A stretch of DNA of 40,174 bases from CAZUHK01 sp964620345 (GTDB taxonomy: Bacteria; Planctomycetota; Phycisphaerae; Phycisphaerales; Zrk34): assembly GCA_964620345.1 (NCBI GenBank), contig CAZUHK010000008.1, positions 1 to 40,174 on the forward strand, given 5' to 3'. The notes beneath the pieces are model-generated. The model saw nothing but the letters and a program-made list of their open reading frames with translations. It was not told the origin of the DNA and ran no database searches. The position numbers and the translations under genes are program-made. Of the stretch, positions 22,861 to 32,700 are shown one piece after another; the stretch's first letter is position 1, and every line of letters begins with the position of its first letter.

Positions 22861-23028
22861 TGGCCACGAAGAACGAAAGTCACGAAGAACCGTGGCGTTC
22901 TGGACTGGATCAACAGGATTGACTGGATGAGACCACGAAACCGAGGGTGACGATGCGCCTTGATCCTGTCGATCCTGTAAATTCTGTCTACTTCGCCCGC
23001 TCTTCGTGCCCTTTGCTCTTCGTGGCTA
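22861..23028. repeat. Long imperfect inverted repeat of a recurrent intergenic type
   Basis: The outer arms GGCCACGAAGAACGAAAG... (22862-22890) and the reverse complement of 22999-23027 match closely. Inner arms built on ACAGGAT-TGAC-GGAT (about 22901-22929 and 22961-22990) also pair, so the whole 168 nt can fold on itself. It sits between the convergent genes upp and dprA and touches the dprA stop. It could be a bidirectional terminator or a non-autonomous mobile repeat. Confidence 0.7.
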
Positions 23029-24183
23029 ACTTCTCCGGCGTCTTCTCACCTTGTTGCCCGCGAGGCGTTCGGTCAGGCCGCGAAGCTCGAACATCGTCAG
23101 GTGCCCGTGGATCGCGCCAACGGGCAGGGCGGTCCGGCGGGCGAGGGTGTCGATGTCGATCGGTTCGAGGGTGATCGCGTCGATGAGTTTGCGTTGCGCG
23201 TCGTCCATGCCCGCGTGGTCGAGCGTGAGCTGCTCGCCTTCGCCGCTGGCGGCCTGGCGTGAACGATCGTCGGCGTCCATCGCCCCGCGCAGCAGTTGCC
23301 CGGTCTCGCCCAGGGCGTCCATGATGTCCGCGGCGTTGGTGACCAGGGCCGCCCAGCCCTCGCGGATGATCTTGTGGCAGCCGGCCGAGGCCTGCGAGTC
23401 GACCCGGCCGGGCACGGCCATCACCTCGCGGTTGTGATCTTCGCTGGCGAGGCGCGCGGTGATCAGGGCGCCCGAGCGGATCGCCGCTTCGACGACGAGG
23501 ATGCCCAGCGCCAGCCCGCTGATGAGCCGGTTGCGCCGGGGGAAGTTATCGGCGATCGGCGGGGCGGTCATGGGCAGCTCGCTGATCACCGCGCCCTGCG
23601 CAGCGATCGCCTCGAACAACTCGCGGTTTTCCGGCGGGTAGCACTGGCCCAGCCCGCAGCCGAGCACGGCGATGGTCCGGCCCCGCATCCGCAGGGCCGC
23701 GCGATGGCTGGCGGTATCGATGCCCCGGGCCCCGCCGCTGACGATCGCCATGCCCGCCTGCGCACAGGCCGCGGCCAGGCGTTCGGCCTGCTCACGCCCG
23801 TAGGCGGTGCACTTGCGCGACCCGACCACGCCCAGCGCGATGCTGTCGCTGCGGTCGAACGCGCCGCGCACATACAGCAGCGGCGGCGGGTCGTGAATGT
23901 GTTTGAGCAGCAGTGGGTACGCCTCATCGTCGATCGCCACGAGCGTCGCGCCGTGCTCGGCGATCAGCGCCAGCTCACGTTCGACGTCGGCCTCATCCAG
24001 CTCCATGCGAATCCGCGCCGCGTTCTTTTGACCGATGCCCTCGACCTGCCGCAGCTCGCGGGCCGAGGCGTGTGATGCCGCGACCGCGTCGCCGAACTGT
24101 TCGAGCAGGCGGCGCGTGAGCGTGGGCCCCAGGCCCCCGGCCATGGCCAACCGCAACCGCGCCTCGGTCAACTCGTCGCGCAT
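23026..24183 (-). CDS. dprA: DNA processing protein DprA
   Basis: DprA binds single-stranded DNA and loads RecA during natural transformation. The 385-residue protein has an N-terminal helical part with a helix-hairpin-helix (VEGIGQKNAARI near 48-59) and the DprA Rossmann core with GVVGSRKCTAYG, SGGARGIDTASHRAAL and VLGCGLGQCYPPEN. A winged-helix C-terminal domain carries IDIDTLARRTALPVG. The conserved PRRNRLISGLA segment is intact. The start has no Shine-Dalgarno but has TAACAT 7 nt before the ATG. The end of the gene touches a long inverted repeat. Confidence 0.95.
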   Translation of the reverse strand: MRDELTEARLRLAMAGGLGPTLTRRLLEQFGDAVAASHASARELRQVEGIGQKNAARIRMELDEADVERELALIAEHGATLVAIDDEAYPLLLKHIHDPPPLLYVRGAFDRSDSIALGVVGSRKCTAYGREQAERLAAACAQAGMAIVSGGARGIDTASHRAALRMRGRTIAVLGCGLGQCYPPENRELFEAIAAQGAVISELPMTAPPIADNFPRRNRLISGLALGILVVEAAIRSGALITARLASEDHNREVMAVPGRVDSQASAGCHKIIREGWAALVTNAADIMDALGETGQLLRGAMDADDRSRQAASGEGEQLTLDHAGMDDAQRKLIDAITLEPIDIDTLARRTALPVGAIHGHLTMFELRGLTERLAGNKVRRRRRS

Positions 24184-24190
24184 GATTCGG

Positions 24191-24196
24191 ATGTTA
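24191..24196 (-). promoter_or_regulatory. Likely leaderless -10 element of dprA
   Basis: TAACAT on the minus strand ends 7 nt before the dprA ATG, the spacing expected when transcription begins at the start codon. The same arrangement precedes the glycosyltransferase gene. Confidence 0.4.
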
Positions 24197-24201
24197 CCCG
24201 T

Positions 24202-24744
24202 TCAACGGCCGTCGCGCCGCGACACCGCTTGCTCCTTCGGCGCACCGCGCAACGAGCTGAGCAACCCCAGCCCGATCAGCACGCCGCCTGCGCCCAGCAG
24301 CACGGGCTGACGAACCTCAATCCATGCGAGCACCGTTGGGTCGCCGAGCGGCGCGGCGGTTAGATCCGGCACCGGCGGCGCAACCCACTGGCGATAACCG
24401 ACCGGCCGGCCGTCCACCGGCAGGGCGGTGAACGCCATCGGCCGGGCCCCGGCGGGTTTGAGGTTGAATTCGTGCCACGCCAGGCGTTGCAGCAGCAGCG
24501 GGTCGCCGTGCTCGACGGCCCGGATGAGCTTGACGTAGTTGCCGTGGCGCGCGCCGATCTGCTCCAGCCGGCCGCTCAGCACCGCCTGCTGACCGGCGAC
24601 GACCTGCCACTCGTGCCAGGCCGGCAGCAACAGCGCCACGCCCAGCAGGCCCACGCCGGCGAACAGCATCGCCCAGCCCCCGATATCGGCCAGGTCCAGC
24701 GATGCGGTGATCTGTCGCCACTTCCTGCCCATGAGGTACACCAT
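24202..24744 (-). CDS. Two-helix membrane protein of unknown function
   Basis: I do not recognise this 180-residue protein. It has a membrane helix at about 22-42 (WAMLFAGVGLLGVALLLPAW) and another at about 148-166 (VLLGAGGVLIGLGLLSSL). The roughly 100-residue domain between them is probably outside the cytoplasm. The tail is basic. It lies 27 bp after the glycosyltransferase and 18 bp before dprA in the same direction. The ATG at 24744 is used; a second one at 24732 is possible. Confidence 0.7.
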   Translation of the reverse strand: MVYLMGRKWRQITASLDLADIGGWAMLFAGVGLLGVALLLPAWHEWQVVAGQQAVLSGRLEQIGARHGNYVKLIRAVEHGDPLLLQRLAWHEFNLKPAGARPMAFTALPVDGRPVGYRQWVAPPVPDLTAAPLGDPTVLAWIEVRQPVLLGAGGVLIGLGLLSSLRGAPKEQAVSRRDGR

Positions 24745-24771
24745 CGGCCGCCTCGCCGGCCTCGCTGCAAT

Positions 24772-26103
24772 CTACGCCAGCCCCAGGTGCGCCAACACCC
24801 GGTCGGCCAGCCGGGCCACCGAGTAGTGATCCGCCACCGCCGGCCCGGCGTCCGACAGCCGCCGCCACAACGCCTCATCATCGAGCAGCCGGCCGACCTG
24901 CTCGGCCAGGTCGCCCGAGTCCCATGCGCCGAAGGTCAGGCCCGCGGTCGGGGCGTCGGGCGATTCGCCGGCGCGGATCGCTTCGGTGATCCCGCCGTGG
25001 TCGGGCACGACGGCCGGCGTGCCGTAGGCCGCGGCTTCGACCGGCACCATGCCGAACGGCTCGCGGTGGATCGGCGGATACACCACCACGCGACTCGCGG
25101 CGAACAGGGCGTTGCGCAGCTCATCGCTGACATGCCGCTGCCAGATCACCGGCAATCGCAGGTCGTTGGCCATGCCGCGGATCACCCGCGCGTTGGATTC
25201 GCCGAACAGCGTGGGCCCGGCGATGGCCAGTTGAAACCGCTTGCCAGCGCGCCGAAGCAGGTTCGCTGCGTAGAGCAACAGGTCGATGCCTTTTTCCACG
25301 TCCTGCCGGCCGAGGTAGCTGATCAGCGGCAGTTGGGGGTCGTAGCCGCGCAGCTTGTCGGCCAGCAGGTTCGCCGCGGCGTCGCGCTCGATGGTGCGTT
25401 GTGTCGGCACGCCGGGGTGAATCGCGGTCAGACGATCGGCCGGCACGCCGATGTCGTCGATCACGCGCCGGCAGTAATCACGGCTGACCGCGATGGCCGG
25501 CCAGTCCGACGCCGAGGCGATCCCCCGCAGCCGATGGTACAGCCGCGGTTCGATGCGCGCCGCCCGGGCGTAGTTCACATAAAGCTCGTAGCCCTGGAAC
25601 GTGACCAGTTGCTTCACCTCGCGCCTCAGCCGCGGGCCAGCGGCTTCGAGGTAGGCCCCCAACGCCGCGAGCATCGGCAGCATGTGCGTCACGCCCGAGG
25701 CGTTGAGCTGTCTGACGAAGCGGTCGAGCACGGGGCGGTCCCGCTCGACGCCGTCGGCGATGAGGGTGAGATAGCGCTGCATGATCGCGTTGCCCACGTC
25801 GGGCCGCTTCTGCAGCGAGCGGGCGCGCTTCGCGTCGGACCATATGCGGCACATGGCCCGGCCGATCTGCTCGTGCAGCCATCGCCCGCGTCGCCGGTAG
25901 TATCGAAAGCCGTTGAACCAGTCGTGCTGGACGATCGCCGGTCGCAGCGGCGGGTTGGCCGGCCGATCCATCGCCCACCACACATGCACGCCGTAGCCGC
26001 GGTCGGCCAGCTCGTTCGCCAGCCGCATGTCCCGCACCAGCGCGCCCGACAGCGAGCCGCCGAAGAGGATGAAACCAAAGATGGGCGTGCCGGTGTCGGC
26101 CAT
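24772..26103 (-). CDS. GT4-type glycosyltransferase
   Basis: This 443-residue protein is a GT-B fold glycosyltransferase. The N-terminal FGGSLSGALVRDMRLANELADRG is the acceptor-domain start. The C-terminal domain has ISYLGRQDVEKGIDLLL and the donor-binding EPFGMVPVEAAAYGTPAVVPDHGGITEAI with the EX7E pattern of family GT4. It likely adds a sugar to a cell-surface glycan. A TAACAT box 7 nt before the ATG, overlapping the sulfatase stop codon, suggests its own leaderless transcript. The substrate cannot be told. Confidence 0.88.
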   Translation of the reverse strand: MADTGTPIFGFILFGGSLSGALVRDMRLANELADRGYGVHVWWAMDRPANPPLRPAIVQHDWFNGFRYYRRRGRWLHEQIGRAMCRIWSDAKRARSLQKRPDVGNAIMQRYLTLIADGVERDRPVLDRFVRQLNASGVTHMLPMLAALGAYLEAAGPRLRREVKQLVTFQGYELYVNYARAARIEPRLYHRLRGIASASDWPAIAVSRDYCRRVIDDIGVPADRLTAIHPGVPTQRTIERDAAANLLADKLRGYDPQLPLISYLGRQDVEKGIDLLLYAANLLRRAGKRFQLAIAGPTLFGESNARVIRGMANDLRLPVIWQRHVSDELRNALFAASRVVVYPPIHREPFGMVPVEAAAYGTPAVVPDHGGITEAIRAGESPDAPTAGLTFGAWDSGDLAEQVGRLLDDEALWRRLSDAGPAVADHYSVARLADRVLAHLGLA

Positions 26104-26110
26104 GAACCGA

Positions 26111-26116
26111 ATGTTA
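26111..26116 (-). promoter_or_regulatory. Likely leaderless -10 element of the glycosyltransferase
   Basis: TAACAT lies 7 nt before the ATG at 26103 and contains the stop codon TAA of the sulfatase gene. It mirrors the dprA start region almost base for base. Confidence 0.4.
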
Positions 26117-27757
26117 CTCGGTCTGGATGTTCACGTACCGCGCCGAGGTTTGGGTGTCGCCGGCGTCCAGCCAGGCCTCGATCCACCCCCGCCCCGCGGG
26201 CAGTTGGACCGACTCGAACCGATGTCGCTCTGTGCCGGCCCCCAGGTTCGCCACGTGCGCGCCGCCGGGCGTCTGAAGTATGAGTTTTGCATCCGCCTCG
26301 GCCGGAGCGACTTCGACCTCGATCGTGCAGGTCAGTTCACGCTCGACGCGAATGCGCCAGCCGCCGACGTGCTCGTCGCTCCAGCCGTCGGTCCCGTGGA
26401 CGCGCCAGTCCTGTCGCGTCAGCGGTACCCGCGGCGCGGCGACGTTGCCGATCGCGATCGGCGGGGCGGCGAAGTTGTCGCCGCGGCTGTGCGAGACATC
26501 CGCCAACCAAGAATCGTACGCCTGCCGCAGCTCGTTCACCACGCCCGGGTGCTCGGCCGACACATCGTGCTGCTCGCTGGGGTCGGCCGGCATGTCGTAC
26601 AGCTCGCGGCCGTCGACCAGCTTCCATCGCTGGGTGCGGACCGAGCAGTTGCGATAGGGCACGGGTGTATCGCCGCGGTGCCACTGCGTGAAAATCTGCC
26701 GGTCCGGCCAGTCGCTCGCCCCGGTCCGGCCGAACAGCAGCGGCGAGAGGTCAACGCCATCGATCTTCCGATCGCGAGGCAGCTCGACGTCAGCGATCGC
26801 CGCGAGCGTGGGCGGCACGTCGATCGGATTGGCGATGGCCGCGATGTCGCGCCCCGCCTCGATCCTGCCCGGCCAGCGCCAGAAGTGGGGTGCCTTCACG
26901 CCACCCTCGTAAACGTTCGTCTTCTGGCCGCGCAAATCGCCGTTCCAGCGGTTGTGGCCATCCACCATCGCCGAACCGCACGGACCGTGATCGGAGGTGT
27001 AGATCACGATCGTATCGGCGGCCAGATGCAGCTCGTCGAGTTTGTCCAACACCTTGCCGACGTTGTGGTCGATGTTCTCGACCATGCCGTACACGCGGGC
27101 CCACCGCTCGGGCAGGTCGCCGGCGTACCTGGACCACCATTCCTCGCCGATCTCGAACGGGCAGTGCGGGGCGTTGGTCGCAAAGTAAACGAAGAACGGT
27201 TCGTCGCGCGATTGCGCGATGAAATTCACCGCATGGTCGGCGAAGATGTCGGTGCAATAACCCTCGACGCGCTTGAACGTGCCATTGTGGTTGAGCAGAG
27301 GGTTGAAATAGCTGTCGCCGTCGTGAAAGTGTTCGAGGTTGCCCGGCTGGCGCAGGCCGCCACCGTGGTGGTAGAGGGCTTCATCGAAGCCCATGTCGAT
27401 CGGCCGGCTGGGGTAGGTGTCGCCCAGGTGCCATTTGCCGCTGAGGCACGTTCGGTAGCCGGCGGCTTTGAGCATCTGCGCGAGGGTGATCTCGCCGGGG
27501 TCGATCGTGCTGCGGCCGCAGTAGGTATCGATGGCGCGGGTGCGGTAGGGATAGCGGCCGGTCATGATGCTTGCGCGGGCCGGCGTGCTGACCGGACCCG
27601 AGCAGTAGTTTGTCAACCGCGTGCTCTGGGCATGCAGGCGATCGAGGTGAGGTGTCCAAACGTGCGGATTGCCGTGGCAGGCCAGGTCGCCCCAGGCCAG
27701 ATCATCCATGATGATCAGCACGATGTTGGGCGGTCGGCTGCCGGGAGCTTCGGACAT
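26114..27757 (-). CDS. Sulfatase, Ser-type active site
   Basis: This 547-residue arylsulfatase-family hydrolase has the metal-binding NIVLIIMDDLAWGD at 11-24. The active-site signature is STPARASIMTGR (57-68), with Ser57 as the residue that a radical SAM maturase converts to formylglycine. A central DHGPCG motif and a C-terminal beta domain complete it. No export signal is evident from this start. I chose the ATG at 27757 because a good promoter (-35 ATGACA, 17 nt, -10 TATCAT) ends 7 nt before it; an ATG at 27793 is the alternative. Planctomycetes carry many such enzymes for algal sulfated polysaccharides. The maturase is not in this window. Confidence 0.9.
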   Translation of the reverse strand: MSEAPGSRPPNIVLIIMDDLAWGDLACHGNPHVWTPHLDRLHAQSTRLTNYCSGPVSTPARASIMTGRYPYRTRAIDTYCGRSTIDPGEITLAQMLKAAGYRTCLSGKWHLGDTYPSRPIDMGFDEALYHHGGGLRQPGNLEHFHDGDSYFNPLLNHNGTFKRVEGYCTDIFADHAVNFIAQSRDEPFFVYFATNAPHCPFEIGEEWWSRYAGDLPERWARVYGMVENIDHNVGKVLDKLDELHLAADTIVIYTSDHGPCGSAMVDGHNRWNGDLRGQKTNVYEGGVKAPHFWRWPGRIEAGRDIAAIANPIDVPPTLAAIADVELPRDRKIDGVDLSPLLFGRTGASDWPDRQIFTQWHRGDTPVPYRNCSVRTQRWKLVDGRELYDMPADPSEQHDVSAEHPGVVNELRQAYDSWLADVSHSRGDNFAAPPIAIGNVAAPRVPLTRQDWRVHGTDGWSDEHVGGWRIRVERELTCTIEVEVAPAEADAKLILQTPGGAHVANLGAGTERHRFESVQLPAGRGWIEAWLDAGDTQTSARYVNIQTE

Positions 27758-27764
27758 GGCGGCG

Positions 27765-27793
27765 ATGATAGCCGTGTCCAGCGACCTTGTCAT
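27765..27793 (-). promoter_or_regulatory. Leaderless promoter of the sulfatase
   Basis: Minus-strand ATGACA (27788-27793), a 17-nt spacer and TATCAT (27765-27770) are followed by 7 nt and the ATG at 27757. This supports the shorter sulfatase start. Confidence 0.5.
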
Positions 27794-27799
27794 CGCCGC

Positions 27800-28210
27800 T
27801 CAGTCGTAGCCGAGTTGCGCCAGGTCGTCCTCGTCCAGGCCGAAGTGGTGGCCGATCTCGTGGAGGATCGTGATGCGGATCTGCCGCCGCAGTTCGTCGT
27901 CATTCACGTAGCCATCGGCGTCGAGTCCGGCCTCGCTCGCCTGTGAGAGGATGCCTTCGCGGTAGATCATGACGTGCTCGGGCAGGCCGATCTCGCCGGC
28001 CTCGACCGAGCGGTCGGTCAGCGGGATGCCATCGTGCAGGCCGCACAACTCGTCGCGGTGCTCGAGTCCGAACTCCGCGATCACATCGTCTGACGGATGA
28101 TCCTCGACGATCAGCGGCACCCGCTCGATCAGGTGGTGCAACTTGGGCGGCAGGGCGGCGACCTCGGCGTCGAGCAGTTCGTCGAAATACTGGCGGTCGG
28201 CCGGGTCCAC
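27800..28210 (-). CDS. Minimal zincin-like metallopeptidase
   Basis: This 136-residue protein matches the small bacterial zincin family (PF06262 type). The motif HEIGHHFGLDEDD (117-129) gives HExxH with a downstream Gly and an acidic third ligand. The N-terminal DELLDAEVAALPPKL and the EHVMIYREGI segment are typical of it. It is cytoplasmic, and the family's substrates are unknown. The start is GTG at 28210 with no clear Shine-Dalgarno. It is divergent from the dihydroorotate dehydrogenase-like gene. Confidence 0.88.
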   Translation of the reverse strand: MDPADRQYFDELLDAEVAALPPKLHHLIERVPLIVEDHPSDDVIAEFGLEHRDELCGLHDGIPLTDRSVEAGEIGLPEHVMIYREGILSQASEAGLDADGYVNDDELRRQIRITILHEIGHHFGLDEDDLAQLGYD

Positions 28211-28251
28211 GGGTGTTGGCTCGGGTGAGTTTCGATTCGGGTCGCAGATTC

Positions 28252-28257
28252 TATACT
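28252..28257 (+). promoter_or_regulatory. Likely leaderless -10 element of the DHOD-like gene
   Basis: TATACT ends 7 nt before the ATG at 28265, and no Shine-Dalgarno is present. The -35 region is weak. Confidence 0.45.
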
Positions 28258-28264
28258 GTAGTCA

Positions 28265-29056
28265 ATGGTCGAGCCCGCACCGCCGCCCCCGCTGCAGCCG
28301 CTGATCGTCAGCGCCCCGTTCGGCAACTACGTCCAGCCCGCCGGCACGACGCCGACGCTGGGCACGTTCACCGCCGCGGCCCGGCCGGGGCGCGTGTGGC
28401 GCATCATCAAGACCGTCCGTTACTACCGCCGCGTCGGCGCATGGGTCAACCGCATCGGCCTTCGCAACCCCGGCGTCGACTGGCTGGTGGCCAAGGCCGA
28501 CGCGGGCAAGATCGACGTGGCCGACAAGCTCGTGAGCGTCCACGGCTTTGCCGCCGACGACTGGCGGGCGCTAATCGACAAGACCGCGGCCCTCAAGCCG
28601 CTGGGCATCGAGCTGAACATGAGCTGTCCGAACGTCGGCCAGATCGACTGGCCGGACGACCTGTTCACCCACGCCGCGGCGTGCGGGGCGCCGGTCGTCG
28701 TGAAGCTGCCGCCGGTGAACTACGAGCTGATCGTCGAGCAGGCGATCGGCGCGGGGCTTTCGACGTTTCACTGCTGCAACACGCTGCCCGTGCCGGCCGG
28801 CGGCATGAGCGGCAAGCCGCTTCTGCCCGTGGCATTGCAGTGCATCCGCGACCTGCGCCGCCGGCCGGGGGGCGAGGCGCTGCACCTGATCGGCGGGGGG
28901 GGCATCACCGCACCGGCCGACCTCGACGCCTACGCTGACGCGGGCGCCGACCGGTTCGCCGTGGGCACCAAGGTGATGCATCCGAAGTACCTGTACAGTG
29001 CCCGCGGGATCGAACCGCTGATCCGACGCGCCAACGAGTTGGTCGCCGACGCATGA
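28265..29056 (+). CDS. Dihydroorotate dehydrogenase-like flavoprotein, short form
   Basis: This 263-residue TIM-barrel protein shows DHOD features: GIELNMSCPNVG (substrate and FMN loop, about 115-126), VVVKLPP, NTLPVPAGGMSGKPLLPVAL and the FMN phosphate site LIGGGGIT near 215. The N-terminal part is shorter than in PyrD (about 300-350 residues), though the opening SAPFGNYVQPAGTTPTLGTF resembles a DHOD start. It may be the pyrimidine-pathway enzyme or a related dehydrogenase. It overlaps the acetyltransferase gene by 4 bp (ATGA). Confidence 0.78.
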   Translation: MVEPAPPPPLQPLIVSAPFGNYVQPAGTTPTLGTFTAAARPGRVWRIIKTVRYYRRVGAWVNRIGLRNPGVDWLVAKADAGKIDVADKLVSVHGFAADDWRALIDKTAALKPLGIELNMSCPNVGQIDWPDDLFTHAAACGAPVVVKLPPVNYELIVEQAIGAGLSTFHCCNTLPVPAGGMSGKPLLPVALQCIRDLRRRPGGEALHLIGGGGITAPADLDAYADAGADRFAVGTKVMHPKYLYSARGIEPLIRRANELVADA

Positions 29057-29640
29057 ACATCCGCCCCGCCACGATTGCCGATGTGCCCGCGACCGTCGCG
29101 GTGATCAACGAGTACGCCGAGCGCGGGCTGATGATCCACCGCAGCCGGGCTGAGTTCTTCGATCGCCTGCGCGACCTGCTGGTCGCCATCGAGGGCGGCG
29201 AGGTGGTCGGCGTGGTGGGTCTGCGCGTGATGTGGGCGAACCTGGCCGAGGTGTACGCCCTGGCGGTGCGCGGCGATCAGCGCGGCAAGGGCCTGGGCAG
29301 GCAACTGGTCGAGGCCGCGGTGAACGAGGCGCGATGCCTGGGCGTGCGCCGACTGTTTTCGCTGACCTACGAGCGTGCGTTCTTCGAGCGGTGCGGCTTT
29401 GCCGTGGTCGATCGGCGCACCTTGCCGATGAAGGTCTGGGGTGAGTGCATCCGATGCCCCAAGCACGAGGCGTGCGATGAGATCGCGATGACCCGCGTGC
29501 TCGACGACGTGCCCGACCACGACCAGGGCCAGCCCACCGGCCCGGCGGGTGCCGAGTATGATGTGCCCGTGCCACGCGTGACGCCCGCGACGCTCCGCGT
29601 CGATCGCGCCGCGGCCGACCACACGCCCCCCGACGTTTGA
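29053..29640 (+). CDS. argA: Short-form N-acetylglutamate synthase (GNAT)
   Basis: This 195-residue GNAT acetyltransferase has the acetyl-CoA loop RGDQRGKGLGRQLV (about 76-89). It also has the family-specific KVWGECIRCPKHEACDE segment near 138-154, seen in short ArgA proteins that make N-acetylglutamate for arginine synthesis. The last 40 residues are Pro/Ala-rich and not part of the domain. It overlaps the DHOD-like gene and precedes mfd by 62 bp. Assignment to ArgA rests on the Cys-containing tail motif. Confidence 0.82.
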   Translation: MNIRPATIADVPATVAVINEYAERGLMIHRSRAEFFDRLRDLLVAIEGGEVVGVVGLRVMWANLAEVYALAVRGDQRGKGLGRQLVEAAVNEARCLGVRRLFSLTYERAFFERCGFAVVDRRTLPMKVWGECIRCPKHEACDEIAMTRVLDDVPDHDQGQPTGPAGAEYDVPVPRVTPATLRVDRAAADHTPPDV

Positions 29641-29702
29641 CGTGGGGCGACAGCCCGCACCCCAGGCAACCACGGCTCGACAAGCGACCGCGGCGAACGA
29701 TC

Positions 29703-32700
29703 ATGCGCCAATGGCTGCAAGACTGGCTGACCAATCCCGCCTTGGCCGAATTGGCCGCGCGCGTGGCCGATGCGCGTCGGCTGGTGGTGCGCGGGCAGTG
29801 GGGCTCGAGCGCCCACCTGGTCGCCGGGGCGCTGCATCGACTGACCGGCCGGCCCGTGTTGCTGGTCCAGGCCCACCTCGACGACGCCGACGAAGCCGTG
29901 GATGACCTGGCCCTGTTCGACGAGATGGACGCCGCGACGTTCCCCGCGCTGGAAGTGATGCCCGGCGAGTCGAACGTGTCGCTGGAGTTGATGGCCGATC
30001 GGCTGGATCTGCTGGGCCGCCTGCATCGCGGCGACCAGCCGGGCGTGATCGTCGCGCCGGTGCAGGGGCTGATGCAGTCGGTGCCGCCGCTGGCGCAGAT
30101 GAACCAGATGGTCCGGCAGATCGCGGTGGGCGACCAGATCGACCTGGCCGAGCTGGGCGGCTGGCTGACCGAGGCCGGCTACCACCGGGCCCAGGTGATC
30201 GAGCAGCCCGGCGATTTCGCGATCCGCGGCGGGATCCTCGACGTCTTCCCGCCCGGCGGCGACCAGGCCGTCCGCATCGATCTGTTCGGCGACCAGGTCG
30301 ACGACCTGGCCGAGATCGACCTGGACTCGATGGGCTCGGACCGCAAGCTCCAGCGGGTCCGCCTGATCGGCACCCACACCGACGCGATGGACATCGGCGA
30401 CCAGACCGCCGCGCTGTGGCAACTGCTCGACGCCCGCACCATCGTCGTCATGCAGGAGCCGCTCGAAATCGCCGAGCAGGCCCGCGGCTACTTCGAACGC
30501 CTGACCGACCCGATCGGCATCATCAGCCCGCCGGCGGTGATCCAGGGGCTGGACACGCTGAGCGTGATCGAGCTCAATCAGTTTGCCGGCCTGCGCGATC
30601 GGCCCGACCTCGAGCTGCCCGTGCGGCGGCTGGCCAACTTCGCCCAAGGCGCGACCGACGCCATCGCCGAGCTCGCCGAGATGGCGAGCGGCGAGGACGG
30701 CCCGGCACACCGCGTGATCGTGCTGTGCCAGAAGGACGCCGAGCGCGAACGCCTGCGTGAGCTGCTGGCGGAGCATCAGCCGCACGCGGCCGATCGGATC
30801 GCGCTGGAGGTGGGGTATCTGCATCGGGGGTTTGTGTGGGGAAGCGACGAAAGTGAGCAAACGGGCAGTGAATCAACCCTCCGTCGCTCCGTCGCTCCGT
30901 CGCTTCGTCGCTTGGCCCTGATCCCCCACCACGAGCTGTTCCACCGCTACGCGACGCGGCGGCGGCTGCGGCGGGTCAGCGGGATGCGGCAGGCCCGGGC
31001 CGAGACGTTCTTCGATCTCGAAGAGGGCAACTACGTCGTTCACAACGATCACGGCATCGCGGTGTTCTGCGGCATGCGGACGATGCGCAAGGCCGGTCGA
31101 GCCGAGGAGTACCTCACGCTGGAGTTCGCCGACCGGGTGCTGCTGCACGTGCCGGCCAGCGAAATCGAGCAGGTGCAGAAGTACATCGGCGGGTTCGCGG
31201 GCCGGCCGCCGCTATCGAAGCTCGGCGGCAAGCGGTGGAAGAAACAGAAGGCCGAGGTCGCCGAGGCGGTGAAGAATCTCGCGGCCGAGCTGCTGCGCGT
31301 GCAGGCGGCGCGGCAGTCGATGCCCGGGATCGCGTTCCCGGACGATTCGCCGTGGATGCATCAGTTCGAGGAGGAGTTCCCCTACGAAGAGACCGACGAC
31401 CAGCTCGCGGCGATCGCGCAGGCCAAGCGCGACATGACCAGCGACCGGCCGATGGATCGGCTGCTGTGCGGCGACGTGGGCTTCGGCAAGACTGAGGTGG
31501 CGATGCGCGCCGCGTTCAAGGCCGTAGAGGCCGGCCGGCAGGTCGCGGTGCTCTGCCCGACCACCGTGCTGTGCGAGCAGCACGAGCGCACGTTCGCGCA
31601 GCGCATGGCCGACTACCCCGTCCGTGTCGAATCGATCAGCCGCTTCAAGACCGCCGGCCAGGCGTCGCGCATCATCGAGGCCGCGGCCGAGGGGCGCGTG
31701 GACATCCTCATCGGCACCCACCGCATCCTCTCCGACGATGTGCGATTCAGGGATCTGGGTCTCGTGGTGATCGACGAGGAGCAACGCTTCGGCGTGGAGC
31801 ACAAGAACAAGCTGATGCGCTTTCGATTGACGGTCGACGTGCTGACGATGAGCGCCACACCGATCCCGCGGACGCTGCACATGGCGATGCTGGGCCTGCG
31901 CGACATCAGCTCGTTGAGCACGCCCCCGGCCGACCGCCGCGCGATCGTCACCGAGGTCATCCCGCACGACAACCAGCGCATCCGCGATGCGATCCTGCGT
32001 GAACTGAACCGCGACGGGCAGTGCTACTTCGTACACAACCGCGTACACAACATCCAGAGCGTGGCCGGCGACGTGCGCAAGCTCGTGCCCGAGGCGAAGG
32101 TGATCGTGGGCCACGGCCAGATGAAGCCGCGCGAGCTGGAGGACGTGATGCTGCGGTTCATCCGCGGCCAGGCCGACGTGCTGGTCTGCACCACGATCAT
32201 CGAATCGGGCATCGACATCCCCACGGCCAATACGATGTTCATCGCCGACGCCGATCACTTCGGCCTGGCCGAGCTGCACCAGCTCCGCGGGCGCGTGGGC
32301 CGGCACAAGCACCGGGCGTACTGCTACATGCTGCTGCCGCTGACGCGGACGATCAGCGAGGTCGCGAGCAAACGCCTGCGGGCGATCGAGCAGTTCAGCA
32401 TGCTCGGCGCGGGGTTCAAGATCGCGATGCGCGACATGGAGATCCGCGGCGTGGGCAACATCCTCGGCCCTGAGCAGTCGGGCCACATCGCCACCGTCGG
32501 GTATCAGATGTACTGCCAACTGCTCGAAGAGGCCACGCACAAGCTTCGCAACGAACCGGCGCCCCGGCCGGTCGACACCCACCTGGAATTGCAGATCGCC
32601 GGACAGTTGCCCAAGGCGTACATCCCCTCGGACAAACACCGCATGGAGATCTACCGCCGCATCCACCGCGCCACCGCCCTGGAATCGATCGAGCAGGTCG

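Noticed and set aside
26027..27946. Plus-strand open frame of 639 codons opposite the sulfatase
   Set aside because: Antisense to a sulfatase with an intact active site; no family signal.
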